From assembly GCA_036346395.1 (NCBI GenBank), contig CM070613.1, positions 22,066,818-22,130,817 on the forward strand: DNA of 64,000 bases, written 5' to 3'. The notes beneath the pieces were generated by a model, which saw only the letters and a program-made list of their open reading frames with translations, searched no databases and was not told where the DNA came from. The translations under genes and the position numbers were made by a program. Of this stretch, positions 23,681 to 35,994 are shown piece by piece (within the stretch, counting starts at the first letter, position 1; every line of letters begins with the position of its first letter). This DNA comes from Hsuehochloa calcarea. Lineage: Eukaryota > Streptophyta > Magnoliopsida > Poales > Poaceae.

Positions 23681-23831
23681 AACTGCATCAACTCGCTACA
23701 TCAACTCTACTTCCGCTACGAGTCGGCGCGTCTAGTGGTAATCTCGTGATCTATTACTAGCGGAGGTTCCTTAGTTGTGCGATAAATTTTTATTTTGTGC
23801 TATCGTAGTCTTCCCGCGATCCTTCAAGCTT

Positions 23832-24727
23832 CTCGTAAGACACTGGTTCTTTAGATGCAACTAAGAACAGCTCATTGTCATGTTCAATTGGCTTGGTCCT
23901 TGTATATGCATCACTTAGTGACCTGTGAGTTCTTGGCATGTCTTCAGAACTCCTGGCCGATGCAGGTGACGCTGGTGCAGCCGTCGATTTTGGTAATGCC
24001 ACTCCTGCCATCGCCAATGGCATGCTTGTCGCTCTAGCTGTGCACACTGCCGTGCCAGTCGCGTAGTCTGCCATGTCCGTCGGCGCCGGGGCAGATAGTT
24101 CATGTTTAATTAGCTGCATCTTGTTCAATAGAAAAGGTTACCCATTCTTGTGGATCACTAGGTGTAGTCTTGCCTCGCCATTTCCAGCTTCTTGTTTCAT
24201 AAAAAAGGACATCCTGACTTATATGCAACTTGCCGGTGCATGGATTATACATACGATGGGCCTTGGAGCCCTCTTTCACTCCCAAATACACCATGCTTTT
24301 ACTTCGATCATCAAGCTTCTTCACACGCATAGATGGTATCTTCACCAAACCGAACATCGATCAAGTGCTCTATGTGTGGTTTCTTCCCTGACCACACCTG
24401 GAAAGGGGTGGTACCAGTCTCTGCCTTGGTCGGTATCACCTCATAACCTATAGCATCTTGGTTTTCAGGAGACTCTGCGTCATAGCTAACACCGTGCGAT
24501 TTGCATTCCTTGTTCTCCATTCTTGCACTGGAGGAGGATCGACCCCTTCCCTGTAATCTGAACGGAAGAGCCATCACCAAACTTGACCTGCCCATATAGA
24601 TGTTTTCATCTAATTCTTTGAACTTAGAATGCTCACCGGTCATGTGGCTGCTAGCACTGTTGTCCAGATACCACATGTCCATATCAACACTTGACTCTTC
24701 GTTGACGCGCAGCTGCGGGACCAACTT
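23832..24727 (-). pseudogene. Copia protease plus integrase C-terminus, core deleted
   Basis: Minus strand: a protease motif MWYLDNSASSHMTG (24630-24670; the catalytic DSGAS reads DNSAS), then after a short degraded stretch TPFQVWSGKKPHIEHL (24380-24430), VKKLDDRSKSMVYLGVKEG (24250-24320) and YNPCTGKLHISQDVLF, then a low-complexity Ala/Pro linker to SLSDAYTRTKPIEHD (23900) ending YEKL at the solo LTR. The GAG-pre-integrase and the integrase catalytic core are missing between protease and the TPFQ block. The linker leads into the RT fragment at 20870-22201. Confidence 0.82.
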
Positions 24728-25707
24728 CTATTCATGGAGCTGCACCATCTTCTGGCTCTCTTCCAAATGCACCTCCTCTGCGCATATGGACAGCACCAGT
24801 GCAGGCTCTTTGTTATCACGGTTAAAGCGTTTAATTTTGCTTTTGTCACGAGTCCCACCATACCCACGACTTCCTTCGCTCTCATGGCGAAATGAGGTGT
24901 TGTCTCTGCGGCCTGCCTTGCCACGTCCGCGGTCACGACCACGACCACAGGGCTTTCCACTGCTGCCGCCATTGCTGGTTTGCCCCCTTTTGCTTGACGA
25001 TGAATCACCGCCGCCTTTATTCATCTGCACATGCCACTGGGCATGAGTGAGCAGGAGCTATTCGTTGCTGCCCTCACCTCATCTGTGTATACACTCGTCG
25101 TATGCTTTGAGACGACTGATCGCTTCCTCGATCAGCATAGTCTCCACATTGGCAAACTGCTCGATTGCGATAACAACCATCGAAAACTTATCAGGTACAG
25201 AGACAAGCAACTTCTTAATGAGAACGATGTGCTCTAGATTGTCCCCAAGGCTACGAATCTTTCTCGCCAGCCCAATCATTTTCACGGAAAACTCATCAAT
25301 GGATTATATCTCTCTCATGCACAGACCTTGAAGTCACTCTTCAAGGTGTGGATCCAATTGCCTTCTTCACCCGATCGGTGCCGAGGTACATGGTCTTCAT
25401 GCTTTATCATGCTTCCTTTGCAATTTTCTTCTTGGCCAATAGTTACAAGATGTCTTCTAGGATAACATGAAAGATAGATGCCAGCGCCATCTTGTCTTTC
25501 TTCCTTTCCACAACCACTTCGATCGCGGGCTCTACGGTATCCTAGACACCTTGAGCCTTCATGAAGACCTCCATTTTGATCGCCCAAGCAGAGTAATTGG
25601 TTGAAATCAACATCAGGTAGTGCAAGGACACACTGGCCTCCTTCATGGCCGGCGCCCCCATATGCTCGGTGATCAACATCCTTCAGAAATGGAGGTACTT
25701 TGGGCAT
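24728..25707 (-). pseudogene. Copia gag, second family, broken
   Basis: Minus strand: frameshifted N-terminus (25315-25707), a middle block with IGLARKIRSLGDNLEHIVLI and LVSVPDKFSMVV (25079-25285), typical of UBN2-type Copia gag, and a Gly/Arg/Ser-rich RNA-binding stretch with GRGRDRGRGKAGRRD (24880-24960). No intact CCHC knuckle was found where one is expected. It begins just inside the PBS at 25715. Frameshifts separate all three blocks. Confidence 0.8.
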
Positions 25708-25714
25708 GCACCAA

Positions 25715-25726
25715 GCTTTGATACCA
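25715..25726 (-). other. Primer-binding site
   Basis: The complement reads TGGTATCAAAGC, one change from the usual TGGTATCAGAGC tRNA-Met site. It lies two bases from a CTACA LTR end at 25729. Confidence 0.8.
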
Positions 25727-25728
25727 AA

Positions 25729-25870
25729 TGTAGTTTTTCAAGCCTAGGAGTCACTCAACGGAATGAAAAACAGCTATTGAACACATGCACGGGATAGCGA
25801 GAGAAAGGGCATAAATTACTAGTGCCCAGGTTGCTCAGAGAGTGAGGGAGCTTATTCGTTAAACGATTCT
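25729..25870 (-). repeat. 5' LTR remnant of second Copia family
   Basis: Sequence abutting the PBS should be the end of the 5' LTR (minus-strand end GAAAAACTACA). The right limit is uncertain because Gypsy LTR-like sequence takes over near 25870. The matching 3' LTR is not present to the left of 20870, so the length cannot be measured. Confidence 0.45.
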
Positions 25871-28092
25871 TTTGCGATTCTGACGTCTGTTCAAAAGAAC
25901 TGAGAATAAATCACAAATAATGAAATACATTCAACAGCAACAAAGTTCAAATATTTTTTAATATTCAGATAGAGCATGATGTTAGATGAATTTAGAAAAA
26001 AGAATAATTCACTTTGGAGTTCATATGCAAAAGTTATTAGCATTTGAAATTTGCTCGTTTTGAAAATTCCTGGAAATTAAGAGAGTGGTGACGTCGATGA
26101 CGTATTTTCTGAAATTACACTTTCTAATAGAGAAGACATATTTTATTTGAACTGAAAGTGGCTTTTCCATTTTTATGAATTTTCAGAAATCATTTTCTTA
26201 CCTATGGGCCCTACATGTCAGTCTCTTAAGCTTTTAAATCACATTTTTATTTGAGATAACAGTGGATGGCCCCACATGTTGTAGACTCATTAGTCATTAA
26301 TTAAGTGATTAACCCTAACTTAATTTGTTATCCCGAATTAATCCCTAACAGGTGGGGTCCACTTGTCAATCTCTTGGGTTTTGAACACATTTTATTAATG
26401 AAAACAGTGAGTGGGTTCCGCATATCACTTACTCATTTACTAAAATCCATTTAAATTAGATTTCTAATTAGTGTTTCGTGGGACCCACATGCAGGTGACT
26501 TAATCTACTTAACCATTGTGATTAGAGTTAAACTAATCCTAATCGCGAGTGGGCCCACTATTAGAGAGAGACAATTGCATGCAATCTTTATATCAATTGT
26601 TTTGGGATTAGTTATTACATGTTGTCATTATGCCTCCATTGATTATTTGAATATCATGAATCCTTTGTCACCCTAGTATGGATAACTTTAGTTGGACATA
26701 TTTGTATCACCAACATGGGTATCGTATTGATGCTTATTCAAGCTTAGTTACGATGGGTTCATCATCACATGTGTCATAATGATTAATCTTGACTTAATGA
26801 TATATGGAATTGTGGTGGTCAGTCACTGTTTATAACATTTGTGTTCCATAACAGGGGATATCATTGGTTCAGTTAAACAAAATGGTTTTTGCTCAGGCGA
26901 GTGGTTGGTGGTTAGTGAAGGTGTGGTTAGCACGTTGTGGGTTTGTCGAAAGATCGCCTGAGTAACTTGTTAAGGACTTAATCTTGTGCGCCATTGAACC
27001 GGGCCTTAACCGTACAACCACATACCTTGTATGGGCGGGACCTGGCTAATTACTTAGCAATGTCTTAATTTTGGTTCTATCTTGGAAGAGTGAGTTTCGG
27101 GGTACGTACTCACTATGGCGCAAGAGGGGGGCCCTGTCTGGTCGGGGAGACATTCAGTGTCGAAACCTTAGCGGGTGAACTGAATTAAGAAGGAGCTTTG
27201 TAAAGGCATTGTCACGTGCTCTAGACTGCTTACCTAAGGTAGTGAGAAGTGGTATCGATGAATGCCAAACAAACTAGAGAAGTCGTGTTATGTGGGTCAA
27301 GCTATACAATCTCTGCAGAGTGTAAAACTATTTGAATAGCCATGTCCGCGAATATGGATGTGCTTGGGGATTTCACACGAGAGATAGAGTTTCTTATAAA
27401 ATGTGTCGGAGTGTGAATGAGAAGTTCATTTGATGAATATAATGTTTGTTTGGTGAACGGGTAATTCACTTAGTGGTTTGTGTCAATTGGTGAATGGAGA
27501 ATTCACTTATCATTGATTTGGTTGGGAAGTGAATGGGTAGTTTACTGGTTGTTTCAAAGAAAATGTTTACTTATTTATTATTTTTTCAATTACGCATTTC
27601 AATCTATTTATTGTAAATGCTGCTTTCTGCAAAAGAACCATACAGCTAACCTTTGGTAAACCTTGCATGAATACTATTTGCATACATTTCCCTACGGCCT
27701 GCTGAGTGCTTTATGTACTCACGGCTTATGCCTTTGTTGATCAGTTGAAGAATACCAAGCTGCACATGAGTATTTTTAGAAGGAGGACTATGAAGGTTTT
27801 GCAGATTAGGATGTGTTCTCCACTCAGTTGCCTGTGGACATGTTGATTGGTCTTTCCAAGTTTTCCGTTTCGCTGTAAGAGTTTATTTATTTCTTTAGTC
27901 CTGCGTGGCAAGTTAAGTAAACGTTGACCATAAGGTGCAGTTATTATTATTATTTGTTATTTTGAGATCTTTCTAATTAAATCGAATAAATAGATGGTAT
28001 TTCATCACTATTTTCTGTGTGAGCTAGCTACTGATCTGGGACTAGTTCAGAATACACAGAGGGTTCCTAAGACGTATTTTCGGGTCCCGACA
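25871..28092 (+). repeat. Gypsy LTR 1 (Tekay/Del-like)
   Basis: It ends TTTTCGGGTCCCGACA at 28092. Shared blocks with LTR 3 (37822-40704) include ACCACATRYC...GGGTGGACCTGG near 27020, CTCTGCAGAGTGTAAAACTAT near 27313, and GGACTAGTTCAGAATACACAGAGGGT near 28040. The left end is not recognised, and the segment is about 660 bases shorter than LTR 3, so it is probably left-truncated. Its last base abuts a Gypsy RT codon region directly, with no PBS. Confidence 0.75.
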
Positions 28093-30680
28093 TTGACCAA
28101 CTAATTGGAGACCATGTTTTCTCTAAGATTGACTTGCGAATGGGCTATTATCATATCAAGGTCAGAACTGAAGATATTCCGAAGATGACATTCTCTACTC
28201 GTTACGGTTTGTACGAGTATATTGCCATGTCCTTCGGATTGACAAATGCACCAGCGTATTTCATGAACCTCATGAATTCAGTCTTCATGGAGTATCTAGA
28301 CAAGTGTGTTGTAATATTTATCGATGATATCCTCATCTACTCCAAATCCAATGAAGAGCATGAGCAGCACTTGAGGCTGGTGTTGGAAACACTCCGCAAG
28401 CATCAGCTTTACACAAAATTTAGCAAGTGTGAATTCTGGCTCAAGAAAGTAAGCTTTCTGGGCCATGTGTTATCTGAAGGTGGTGTCGCGGTCGATCCAA
28501 GCAAGGTACAAGATGTACTAAATTGGAGTCGCCCCAAGAGTGTCACCGACATTTGAAGTTTCCTTGGATTGGTAGGTTATTACCATCGGTTCATCGAAAA
28601 CTTCTCGAAGATCGCTAGACCAATGACTCAACTCTTGAAGAAAGGGTAGAAATTCAAGTGGTCAGCAGAATGCGAAGGAAGTTTCCAGATGCTGAAAGAA
28701 TGTCTGACCGCAGCTCCTGTGCTCACTCTGCCGGATATTCACCATAGCTTTGACATATATTGCTACGCATCTCGCCACAACTTCAGTTGTGTCCTTATGC
28801 AAGGAGGTCGAGTGGTGGCGTATGTGTCGAGACAATTGAGACCTCATGAAGCGAACTAACCCACACATGACTTGTAGTTAGCAGCTGTGATTCACGCTCT
28901 GAAGATTTGGCGACATTCCTACAAAATTTATACTGATCACAAGAGTCTTAAATATATTTTCACTCAAGTTGATATGAACTTAAGGCAAAGAAGGTGGTTT
29001 GAGTTGATCAAGAACTACGATATGGGACTCCATTACCACCCAGGGAAAGTAAATGTTATGGCTGATGCGTTGAGCAGAAAGTCTCAATGCAATTGCTTAT
29101 CGGTATCATCCCCTTTGGAAGGTCTATGTGTTGAATTTCAGCGGCTGAATCTCGAGATGGTTGAGGAAGGATTTCTTACTGCCCTAGAGGTGAAACCCAC
29201 ATTAGAAGATCAGATCAGGGAGGCCCAAAAAACTAATCTAGAGGTATCCCAAATACAAGAAAGGATGAAATAAGGCAAGGCCAAAGGTTTCATTGAGGAT
29301 GAGCAAGACACTCTGTGGTTTAGGAACCGCTTGGTGGTGCCATTCCATCGCCCATTAAAAGAATTGATCATCTAAAAAGCTCACAACTCTCCGTTCTCCG
29401 TACATCTTGGGAGTACCAAGATGTATCAAGATACTAAGAAGAAGCTTTGGTGGAGCTGAATGAAGCGGCAAATCGCTCGTTATGTTGCTGAGTGTGACAT
29501 TTGTCAAAGGGTGAAAGCATAACACTTGAAACCAGCAAGAGCCCTACAACCATTACCGATTCTCAAGTGGAAATGGGAAGAGGTCGAAATGGACTTCATC
29601 ACCGGCTTTGCAAGGACTCAAACTGGGTTTGATGCCATTTGGGTGATCGTGGACAGTTTGACGAAGGTTGCCCATTTCATCCCTATCAAAACTACCTTCA
29701 AGGGGAGCAAATTGGTCGAGCTATACATTTCCAGAATTGTCTGTCTCCACGGTGTACCGAAGGTCGTTATTTCAGACCGAGGTTCTCAATTTACTTCGTA
29801 TTTTTGGGGATGTCTACACCGAGCAATGGGGACCAACCTATCCTTTAGCACTGCTTACCACCCTCAGATAGATAGGCAGACTAAAAGGGTGAACCAAATA
29901 TTGGAAGACCTTCTCCGAGCTTGTGTGTTGTCTTATAGCAACAATTGGGTGAAGTGTTTACCATATGCAGAATTATCCTACAATAATAGTTTCCAATCAA
30001 TCTTATAGATGTCACCTTTTGAGGCACTGTATGGGAGGACTTGTAGGGTACCATTGAACTGGTCCGAGTCTGGGGAGAGGTCATTCTATGGTCCGAACTA
30101 GGTGCAAGACGCTGAAGACAAAGTTCGGTTAATCCGGGACCTGTTGTGGACAACACAGTCTTGCCAGAAGAGCTATGCTGACAATCGTCGTCAAGAGTTG
30201 AGCTTTGAGTTCAAGGATTATGTTTACCTTAAAGTCACACCGATGAAGGCCACGCACCGATTCCAAGTGAAAGGAAAATTGGCGCCTTGTTATATTGAAC
30301 CATTCCAAATTATTGCAAAATGAGGAGTTGTGGTGCATCAATTGAAGCTGCCCACCTCTCTTTCAGTGGTACATGATACCTTTCATGTCTTGCAACTGAA
30401 GAAATATCTCCGTGTTTCCACTGAAGCAACTTAGTACGAGAACCTGGAATTGCAATATGATCTATCTTACTGGGAGCGCCCAATTGGTATTCTCGGTGAG
30501 ATGGAACGCAACACAAGGAACTGTGCCATCAAGTTTATGAAGATTCAGTGGAGTAACCACACAGAAGAGGAGGCAACTTGGGAACAGGAGGACCAGATGC
30601 GAGCGGAGTATCCTCACCTTTTTCCCGATGTGCCCGAAGCTCAGGAATCAGGTTCTTTTAAGTTTGAGAACATAAGCTGA
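28093..30680 (+). pseudogene. Gypsy pol (RT, RNase H, integrase, chromodomain-like tail), 5'-truncated
   Basis: RT starts at DQLIGDHVFSKIDLRMGYYH and carries SFGLTNAPAYF (28230) and the catalytic FIDDILIYSK (28319). RNase H shows YTDHKSLKYIFTQ (28930), then LHYHPGKVNVMADALSRK. Integrase shows the zinc-finger Cys pair CDICQ (29500), FITGFARTQTGFDAIWVIVD, VISDRGSQF (29766) and STAYHPQIDRQTKRVNQ, where the catalytic Glu of GQTERVNQ reads Lys. The tail QWSNHTEEEATWEQED (30544-30595) is chromodomain-like, typical of Tekay/Del chromoviruses. About ten stops interrupt it; gag and protease are absent. A PPT and LTR 2 follow. Confidence 0.9.
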
Positions 30681-30983
30681 ATGTAATGTTTTTAGAATCA
30701 AGAAAAGAAAGGTTAAACAAAGCAATGGAAAGGAAAATGTATTAGAAATATTTTGTTCCCTTGTTAGGATCTTACTTGCTGTCCTTGATGCCAATCAAGA
30801 AATCAGATGTTGTAATGAACTGTAATCAAAAGAAACCTTCTTGTTTCAGATATGAATTCAGTTAGGACAACATCTGAAATAAGATCAAGTAATCCAACCT
30901 ATCTCAGGTTCTCCTTAATGTTTCCAATCCTTGTGTTTAAACATCAGGAATCTCGGGACGCGATTCTTTTAAGGGGGGAGGTT
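30681..30983 (+). other. Gypsy 3' untranslated region with PPT
   Basis: Non-coding sequence after the pol stop. It ends in AAGGGGGGAG (30971-30980), a polypurine tract that primes plus-strand DNA synthesis, beside the LTR 2 start. Confidence 0.75.
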
Positions 30984-33900
30984 TTTCACAGCCCCATTTT
31001 TATTAATGGGATTTAGATGTATCTCATAAGCATTTCATATCATTTTGGAGTATGATCATAAATTATGAAGTTTTTAAAAATCAAATTAAAGAAAAAAACT
31101 AAACCTGAACTTAAATTCTAAAACAAATGATAATAAATGTTTGTGATGGTCCCCAGGAAATAATTTATTCAAATATTAGAATAATTATCATGAATAAATA
31201 TGAATTTTATCAAAATTTTGGAATTCCATTTGACCTTGGGAAAAATGCAAACTCAATCCATAAATAGCTACTATTAATGAATTTTGAATAAGTGATTAAA
31301 TAATGAAAAATAATGTTAGAAAATTTATATGGGTTCTACATTGTCCCAGGAACCACCCTACAAAATTTTAGATTTTTACAAATTTATTTGCTAGGTTTAA
31401 ACCTTTGTCAAAGTTTGAAAGTTTAAATTTGATTTCAGCCAACTCCGACCGGACCCAACCTAACTGCACTATAGCAACCGAGCCACTTGACTCGACTCAA
31501 CCATGCCACTTCCTCGTGCCTGACCGCGCCGCTTTCTTTCTTCCGCTGATGAAACGGGTCCGCCTGTTAGTTTCGTCTTCTTCCTCGCCACTTCAGCCGC
31601 GTGATGCTGGCACAGCGCATGCTCACCACGACGTTGCCGGTCGCCACCTCATGCTTCCTAACAACTTACGAAGAGTCGTCTAGACATCGCAAAGCTCTCA
31701 AGAAAATCCCTTCTCGCCCGCCTTCTCTCTTTCGCCCTTCCCGAGCTTTTCTTCAATTCGGAGAGGAAGAAGACAGGTGGAGTGCCATCGCGTGAAAGCC
31801 TCCGTGAGCCCCAAGGTCCATCGCCGGACTCCACGCTCAACGTCGTGTCCATTTTTGCTGGTCCAAGCCATCTTCACCCACTCAAATGTCGGGAGCAATT
31901 TCATCGTTCTCGCCTCCGGCCGCCACGGTCTCGACAGTGCGTAGTCACTTCAGTGAGTTTTTCTCAACGACACTTTGTCCATTAGGATCGCCTCATCCCA
32001 CTGAGTATTCGGGTGAAGTTAATTTGTGTTTAGGGAAACCTCGAGGGCATGTGACCCCTTTCTTCCCCAACAACGGTGAAACGACGCCGTCCGCGTTCTG
32101 GCCGTCTCTGACCCCCATCGACATCATACTCGGGTGCGCCGCATTCCTGAAGCCGAGGCGACACTGGCGCACTCTTTCTTGAAGCTTCTCGATCACCGTG
32201 GCGTCTTCTCCTCGTGCGCCGCCTCCTCGTCTCCGTCTCCGGCCGTCGCGAGCTCAACTCTGGCGACCCTTGGACTCCGCATCACCGCCAATGAATTTGC
32301 GAGGACTCCCCGCAGCTGGTGGTGTCGATCCCTAGTCTAGAGCGCCCCTCATTTGCCGAGGAGCCTTCCTCGCGGTGGCTACGCGCGCGCTGGTGCTCCG
32401 GTGAACTACCGGCGTAAAGAGGTTAATGATGGTCGTTAGTTTTAATTACACTCCTTAATGACCGCATGACATGTAGGCCCCACCGTTAATGAAGGTGATT
32501 AGGTTTTTGATTAAGACTCTGAGTCTATTACATGTGGACCCAAAAATTTAATTGCATAGTAACAGCAGACCGCAGACCGTGGACCAAGTTCATGCACTCT
32601 GCGCATGGACCGAGCCACTGACGTGTGGGTCCGCAGGGACTGTTGACCGGCCTGTTATGACCGGGTCAGCACCGACCACAATCACACATGTCATTCACGG
32701 TGTCTAGCCGACCGTGAGTGTAAAAAGTATTTCGCGCAGTTAGAAAATCCGAATTTAATTGTTGTTACACTAAATAATTTTATAAACTTCAAAAATTCGT
32801 AGGTAATTCATTTTAACTCCAAATTTAGCAAACTCAATTTTGTTAGTTTAAATTTCTGCTGTAATTTAAATTGGAATAGGATTTGAACATGTTACTATTA
32901 TAGAAAATTGGATATTTAAAATACATGAACACTAATGGCTTTAATATTGAAAATCTATAGAAAATCGAAATGAACTCCAAATGAATTAAACCTTTTACCT
33001 AAATTCATAATAAATTATCATCTCTCTACTGTAATATTTTCATTCATTTTTTAGCATTTTAGATTTTCTCAGTTTTCTCGTTGTTTATTCGATAACGTAT
33101 TTTCTTTATAATTTGAGCCGACCGAGGTGAACGAATATCCTTCTGAGAGTGAACAATTGGCATTCCAGCAAGGTGCAAGCATCACTTTTTTACTTTTATT
33201 CTTGCATACATGTTGATCCCAGAATTTCCTACGTTAGTTGTTTTGAAATGCAAATATTACTTGCTTGCATGCTAATTTCGAGTATAAGTATTTTGTGAAG
33301 TCTAGTTAGCTATATCCAATTTCTTACTGGTTAACCTTGAATTCTCCTTTACAAATACATATATGCCTAAGTTAGTCGACATGTGATATTACTTACTATT
33401 GGTACACATGCTTAGCCATACGAGTCTCTAGACGTGTTAGTTCGGTTGATGGGGGTAGCTCATCAATCGTGGGAGACACTGAATACTTTGTATTTATACT
33501 TTTGGTTTAGATCTTCGAATATGATTGTGGAGTCTAAATTTTGTTCTTTAAAAATATATTTTGATATGGACAAGTGGTTAGTAGTGAGGGTGCCGACGTG
33601 CACGAGAATCGGGTATCGTGGAAAGACTTGTCCGGATCATCAAGGACCGAACTGTGGGCTGTCACTCCAAGTATAATGTGTACTTCCACACACGGGTTGG
33701 GAGCGTATATCATTTAACTTTCTTTTGATAAACAGTCTATTGCTAAAACTGCCTTCTTAAAAGCTAGAATGTGTAGGTTGAGTATTGCTGTTTTTATGCT
33801 AAAACTAGAGCCACTATAACCTCTCTTTGATCAACCACTAGCATGTATACATTTTTCTTTGTGTAAGTCTTGCAAGGACAACTTTGTACTTTAACGTATT

Positions 33901-34464
33901 GTCCATATGTTCAGGTGAGGAAGAGTATTATCTAGATCATTTTGTTAGTGTTGATTTCGGTGACGCTAACGAATAGCTCTATTTCTAGCCTCCACTCAGT
34001 TGCCTTTGGGAAGGGCACACCTTGCTGATGTTTTTTATATTAATGCTTTATTTTCCACTGTGTACTTTGGTAAATGCTTAAATTTGGCCGGTCAACCTCT
34101 GATGTAACGTATAGATATACGTCTTTGTCCTGTACGACACTTTGGAATATATTTGTATGCCTTATGTATGACTGTGATCAATATTGATTGATATATGTGC
34201 GTGTTAGCCGTGATCCTTGGGAGCTAACACGAGACACATATCCGAAGATTTGAAATGCTCTTTGATTCATGTACGTGTGGTCTCCAACTGCTAGGGGTCG
34301 GCTTGGTGCATACGCCTTCGTGTGGTATGCAGGTCGATCCTCTAGTCAGGATCAACCGAGTCTCATACTTTGGTTAAATTGGATTTCAGATCTTGGAGAC
34401 CTAGAGTTATTTACATGTGATCTGGAGGACTATGATCTTATGTAAATAATTGTGGGTCCCCACA
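30984..34464 (+). repeat. Gypsy LTR 2 (3' LTR of the pol at 28093-30680)
   Basis: It starts TTTCACAGCCCC, probably a decayed TGTCACAGCCCC, right after the PPT, and ends GTGGGTCCCCACA at 34464. It is about 3.5 kb. The middle (31430-32400) is GC-rich like the middle of 7130-11317; several open frames there look like composition artefacts. It is not the same subfamily as LTRs 1 and 3: the later part instead resembles 10000-10100 (CCGG.TCA.CAAGGACCGAAC). It ends exactly against a second Gypsy RT. Confidence 0.75.
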
Positions 34465-35994
34465 GCAGTTATGTCTTTTGGATTGACCAATGCCCTTGCT
34501 TACTTTATTAACTTGATGAATAAAGTATTCATTGAGTATTTTGATAAGTTCGTTATTATCTTTATTGATGATATCCTAGTATACTCCAAAGTGAAGAAGA
34601 GTATGGATAGCATCTTCGCTTGGTCCTGAATAAGCTTATAGATCATGAACTCTATGCTAAATTCCACAAGTGTGAGTTTTGGATGAAGGAGGTTATCTTC
34701 TTGGGACACGCCATGTCTCCATAAGAAGTCACCATCAACCCTAGCAAGGTCGAGGATGTGCTCAACTGGGAGTCACCCAAGTCTGTGCCTCAGATCAAAA
34801 GTTTCCTTGGTATGGTAGGATACTATCGACGGTTTATAGAATGATTTTCTAGAATAGCAAGACCTCTCACCCAGTTGATGAAAAATGAGAAGTTCGCTTG
34901 GACACTAGATTGGGAGCAGAGTTTCTAAGAATTGAAGAAGTGGTTGACCACTGCACCAGTGTTGGTCTTACCTGATATTCGAAAGGACTTTGAGGTTTTC
35001 TGCGATGCCTCACGACAAGGTCTCGGTTGTGTCCTAATGCAATAGAGGAAGGTCGTAGCATATGCTTTCCGTCAGTTGAAGCTTAACAAAGCAAATTACC
35101 CCACTCACAACTTAGAGTTGGCTGCTGTGGTGCATGCTTTGAAGATATGGCGTCATTACCTCATTGGTAATCGTTGTGAAGTTTACACTGATCATAAGAG
35201 CTTGAAGTTCATTTTCACTCAAGCTGATCTCAATATGAGACAAAGAAGATGGTTGGAGTTGATCAAACACTACAATGTGGGAATCCATTATCATCTCGAC
35301 AAAGCTAATGTAGTAGCAAATGCTTGAAGTAGAAAGGTCTACTGGAATACTCTGATGATCAAGGAAAGTCAGCCAGCACTGCATGAAGAATTTCAAAAGC
35401 TCAAGCTTGAGCTAAGCGAAGAAGGTTACTTAGCTGCTTTGGAAGTGCAACCCACTCTACAAAGTTAGATCAGGAAAGCTCAGACTGAAGATGCATATGT
35501 CAAATAAATAAAGAGCAACATGAAGAAGGGTAAATCCCTAAGATTTTAGAAGATGAGTAAGGAACCATATGGTTTGATAAACGTATTTGTGTACCAAACC
35601 AGAAAGAGCTTAAGAAGTTGATACTCAAGGAAGCTCATGAAACCTTGTATTCCATTCACCCTGGAAGCGCGAAGATGTATCAAGATCTCAAGGAGTTTTA
35701 TTGGTGGCCTAGTATGAAGTGGGAGATTGCTAACATGTCCAAGTGAGTATGTATCGATATACAACGAACAATAATAAATCAACGACATTCAATAACTTCA
35801 TTATCATCACATGCACTTCCATTCACACAAATATCAATGGTCGTGAGTGAATGCTGATGTTTGCAAAGATGCTTATGGATGTTAAAGCCGAGCATCGAGA
35901 CATGCGGCGCACAATTTGACTCGAAGATTGGACTCTTGCAACCTTTAAGCGTGCCTGAATGGAAATGGGAAGAAATTTGCATGAACTTTATCAC
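34465..35994 (+). pseudogene. Second Gypsy pol, first part (RT, RNase H, integrase zinc finger)
   Basis: It opens at AVMSFGLTNALAYFINLMNK, in the middle of RT, with catalytic FIDDILVYSK at 34563. Next come FWMKEVIFLGHAM, SFLGMVGYYRRFIE, and RNase H with VFCDASRQGLGCVLMQ (34998), NYPTHNLELAAVVHALKIW and YTDHKSLKFIFTQADLNMRQ. The integrase zinc-finger region follows (HPGSAKMYQDLKEFYWWP, 35660). Near 35745-35850 an extra segment of about 100 bases disrupts the CDVC part. The integrase core starts at LQPLSVPEWKWEEICMNFIT (35937) and is cut at 35995. Stops and one frameshift in RT. Confidence 0.87.

Larger units (their letters stand above)
22202..23826 (+). mobile_element. Solo BARE/Angela-like LTR inserted in Copia RT
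   Basis: It begins TGTTGGAAATATGCCCTAG, which I recall as the start of grass BARE/Angela-type LTRs, and runs 1625 bases to a CA at 23825-23826. It lies exactly between two parts of a minus-strand Copia pol. The flanks AGTTT (22197-22201) and AGCTT (23827-23831) agree at four of five positions and look like a decayed 5-bp target duplication. No PBS, PPT or internal sequence adjoins it, as expected after LTR-LTR recombination. The right boundary is inferred. Confidence 0.8.

Noticed and set aside
31405..32340. Several open frames in the GC-rich middle of LTR 2
   Set aside because: They overlap on both strands inside an LTR, show low-complexity composition and no motif; most likely composition artefacts.
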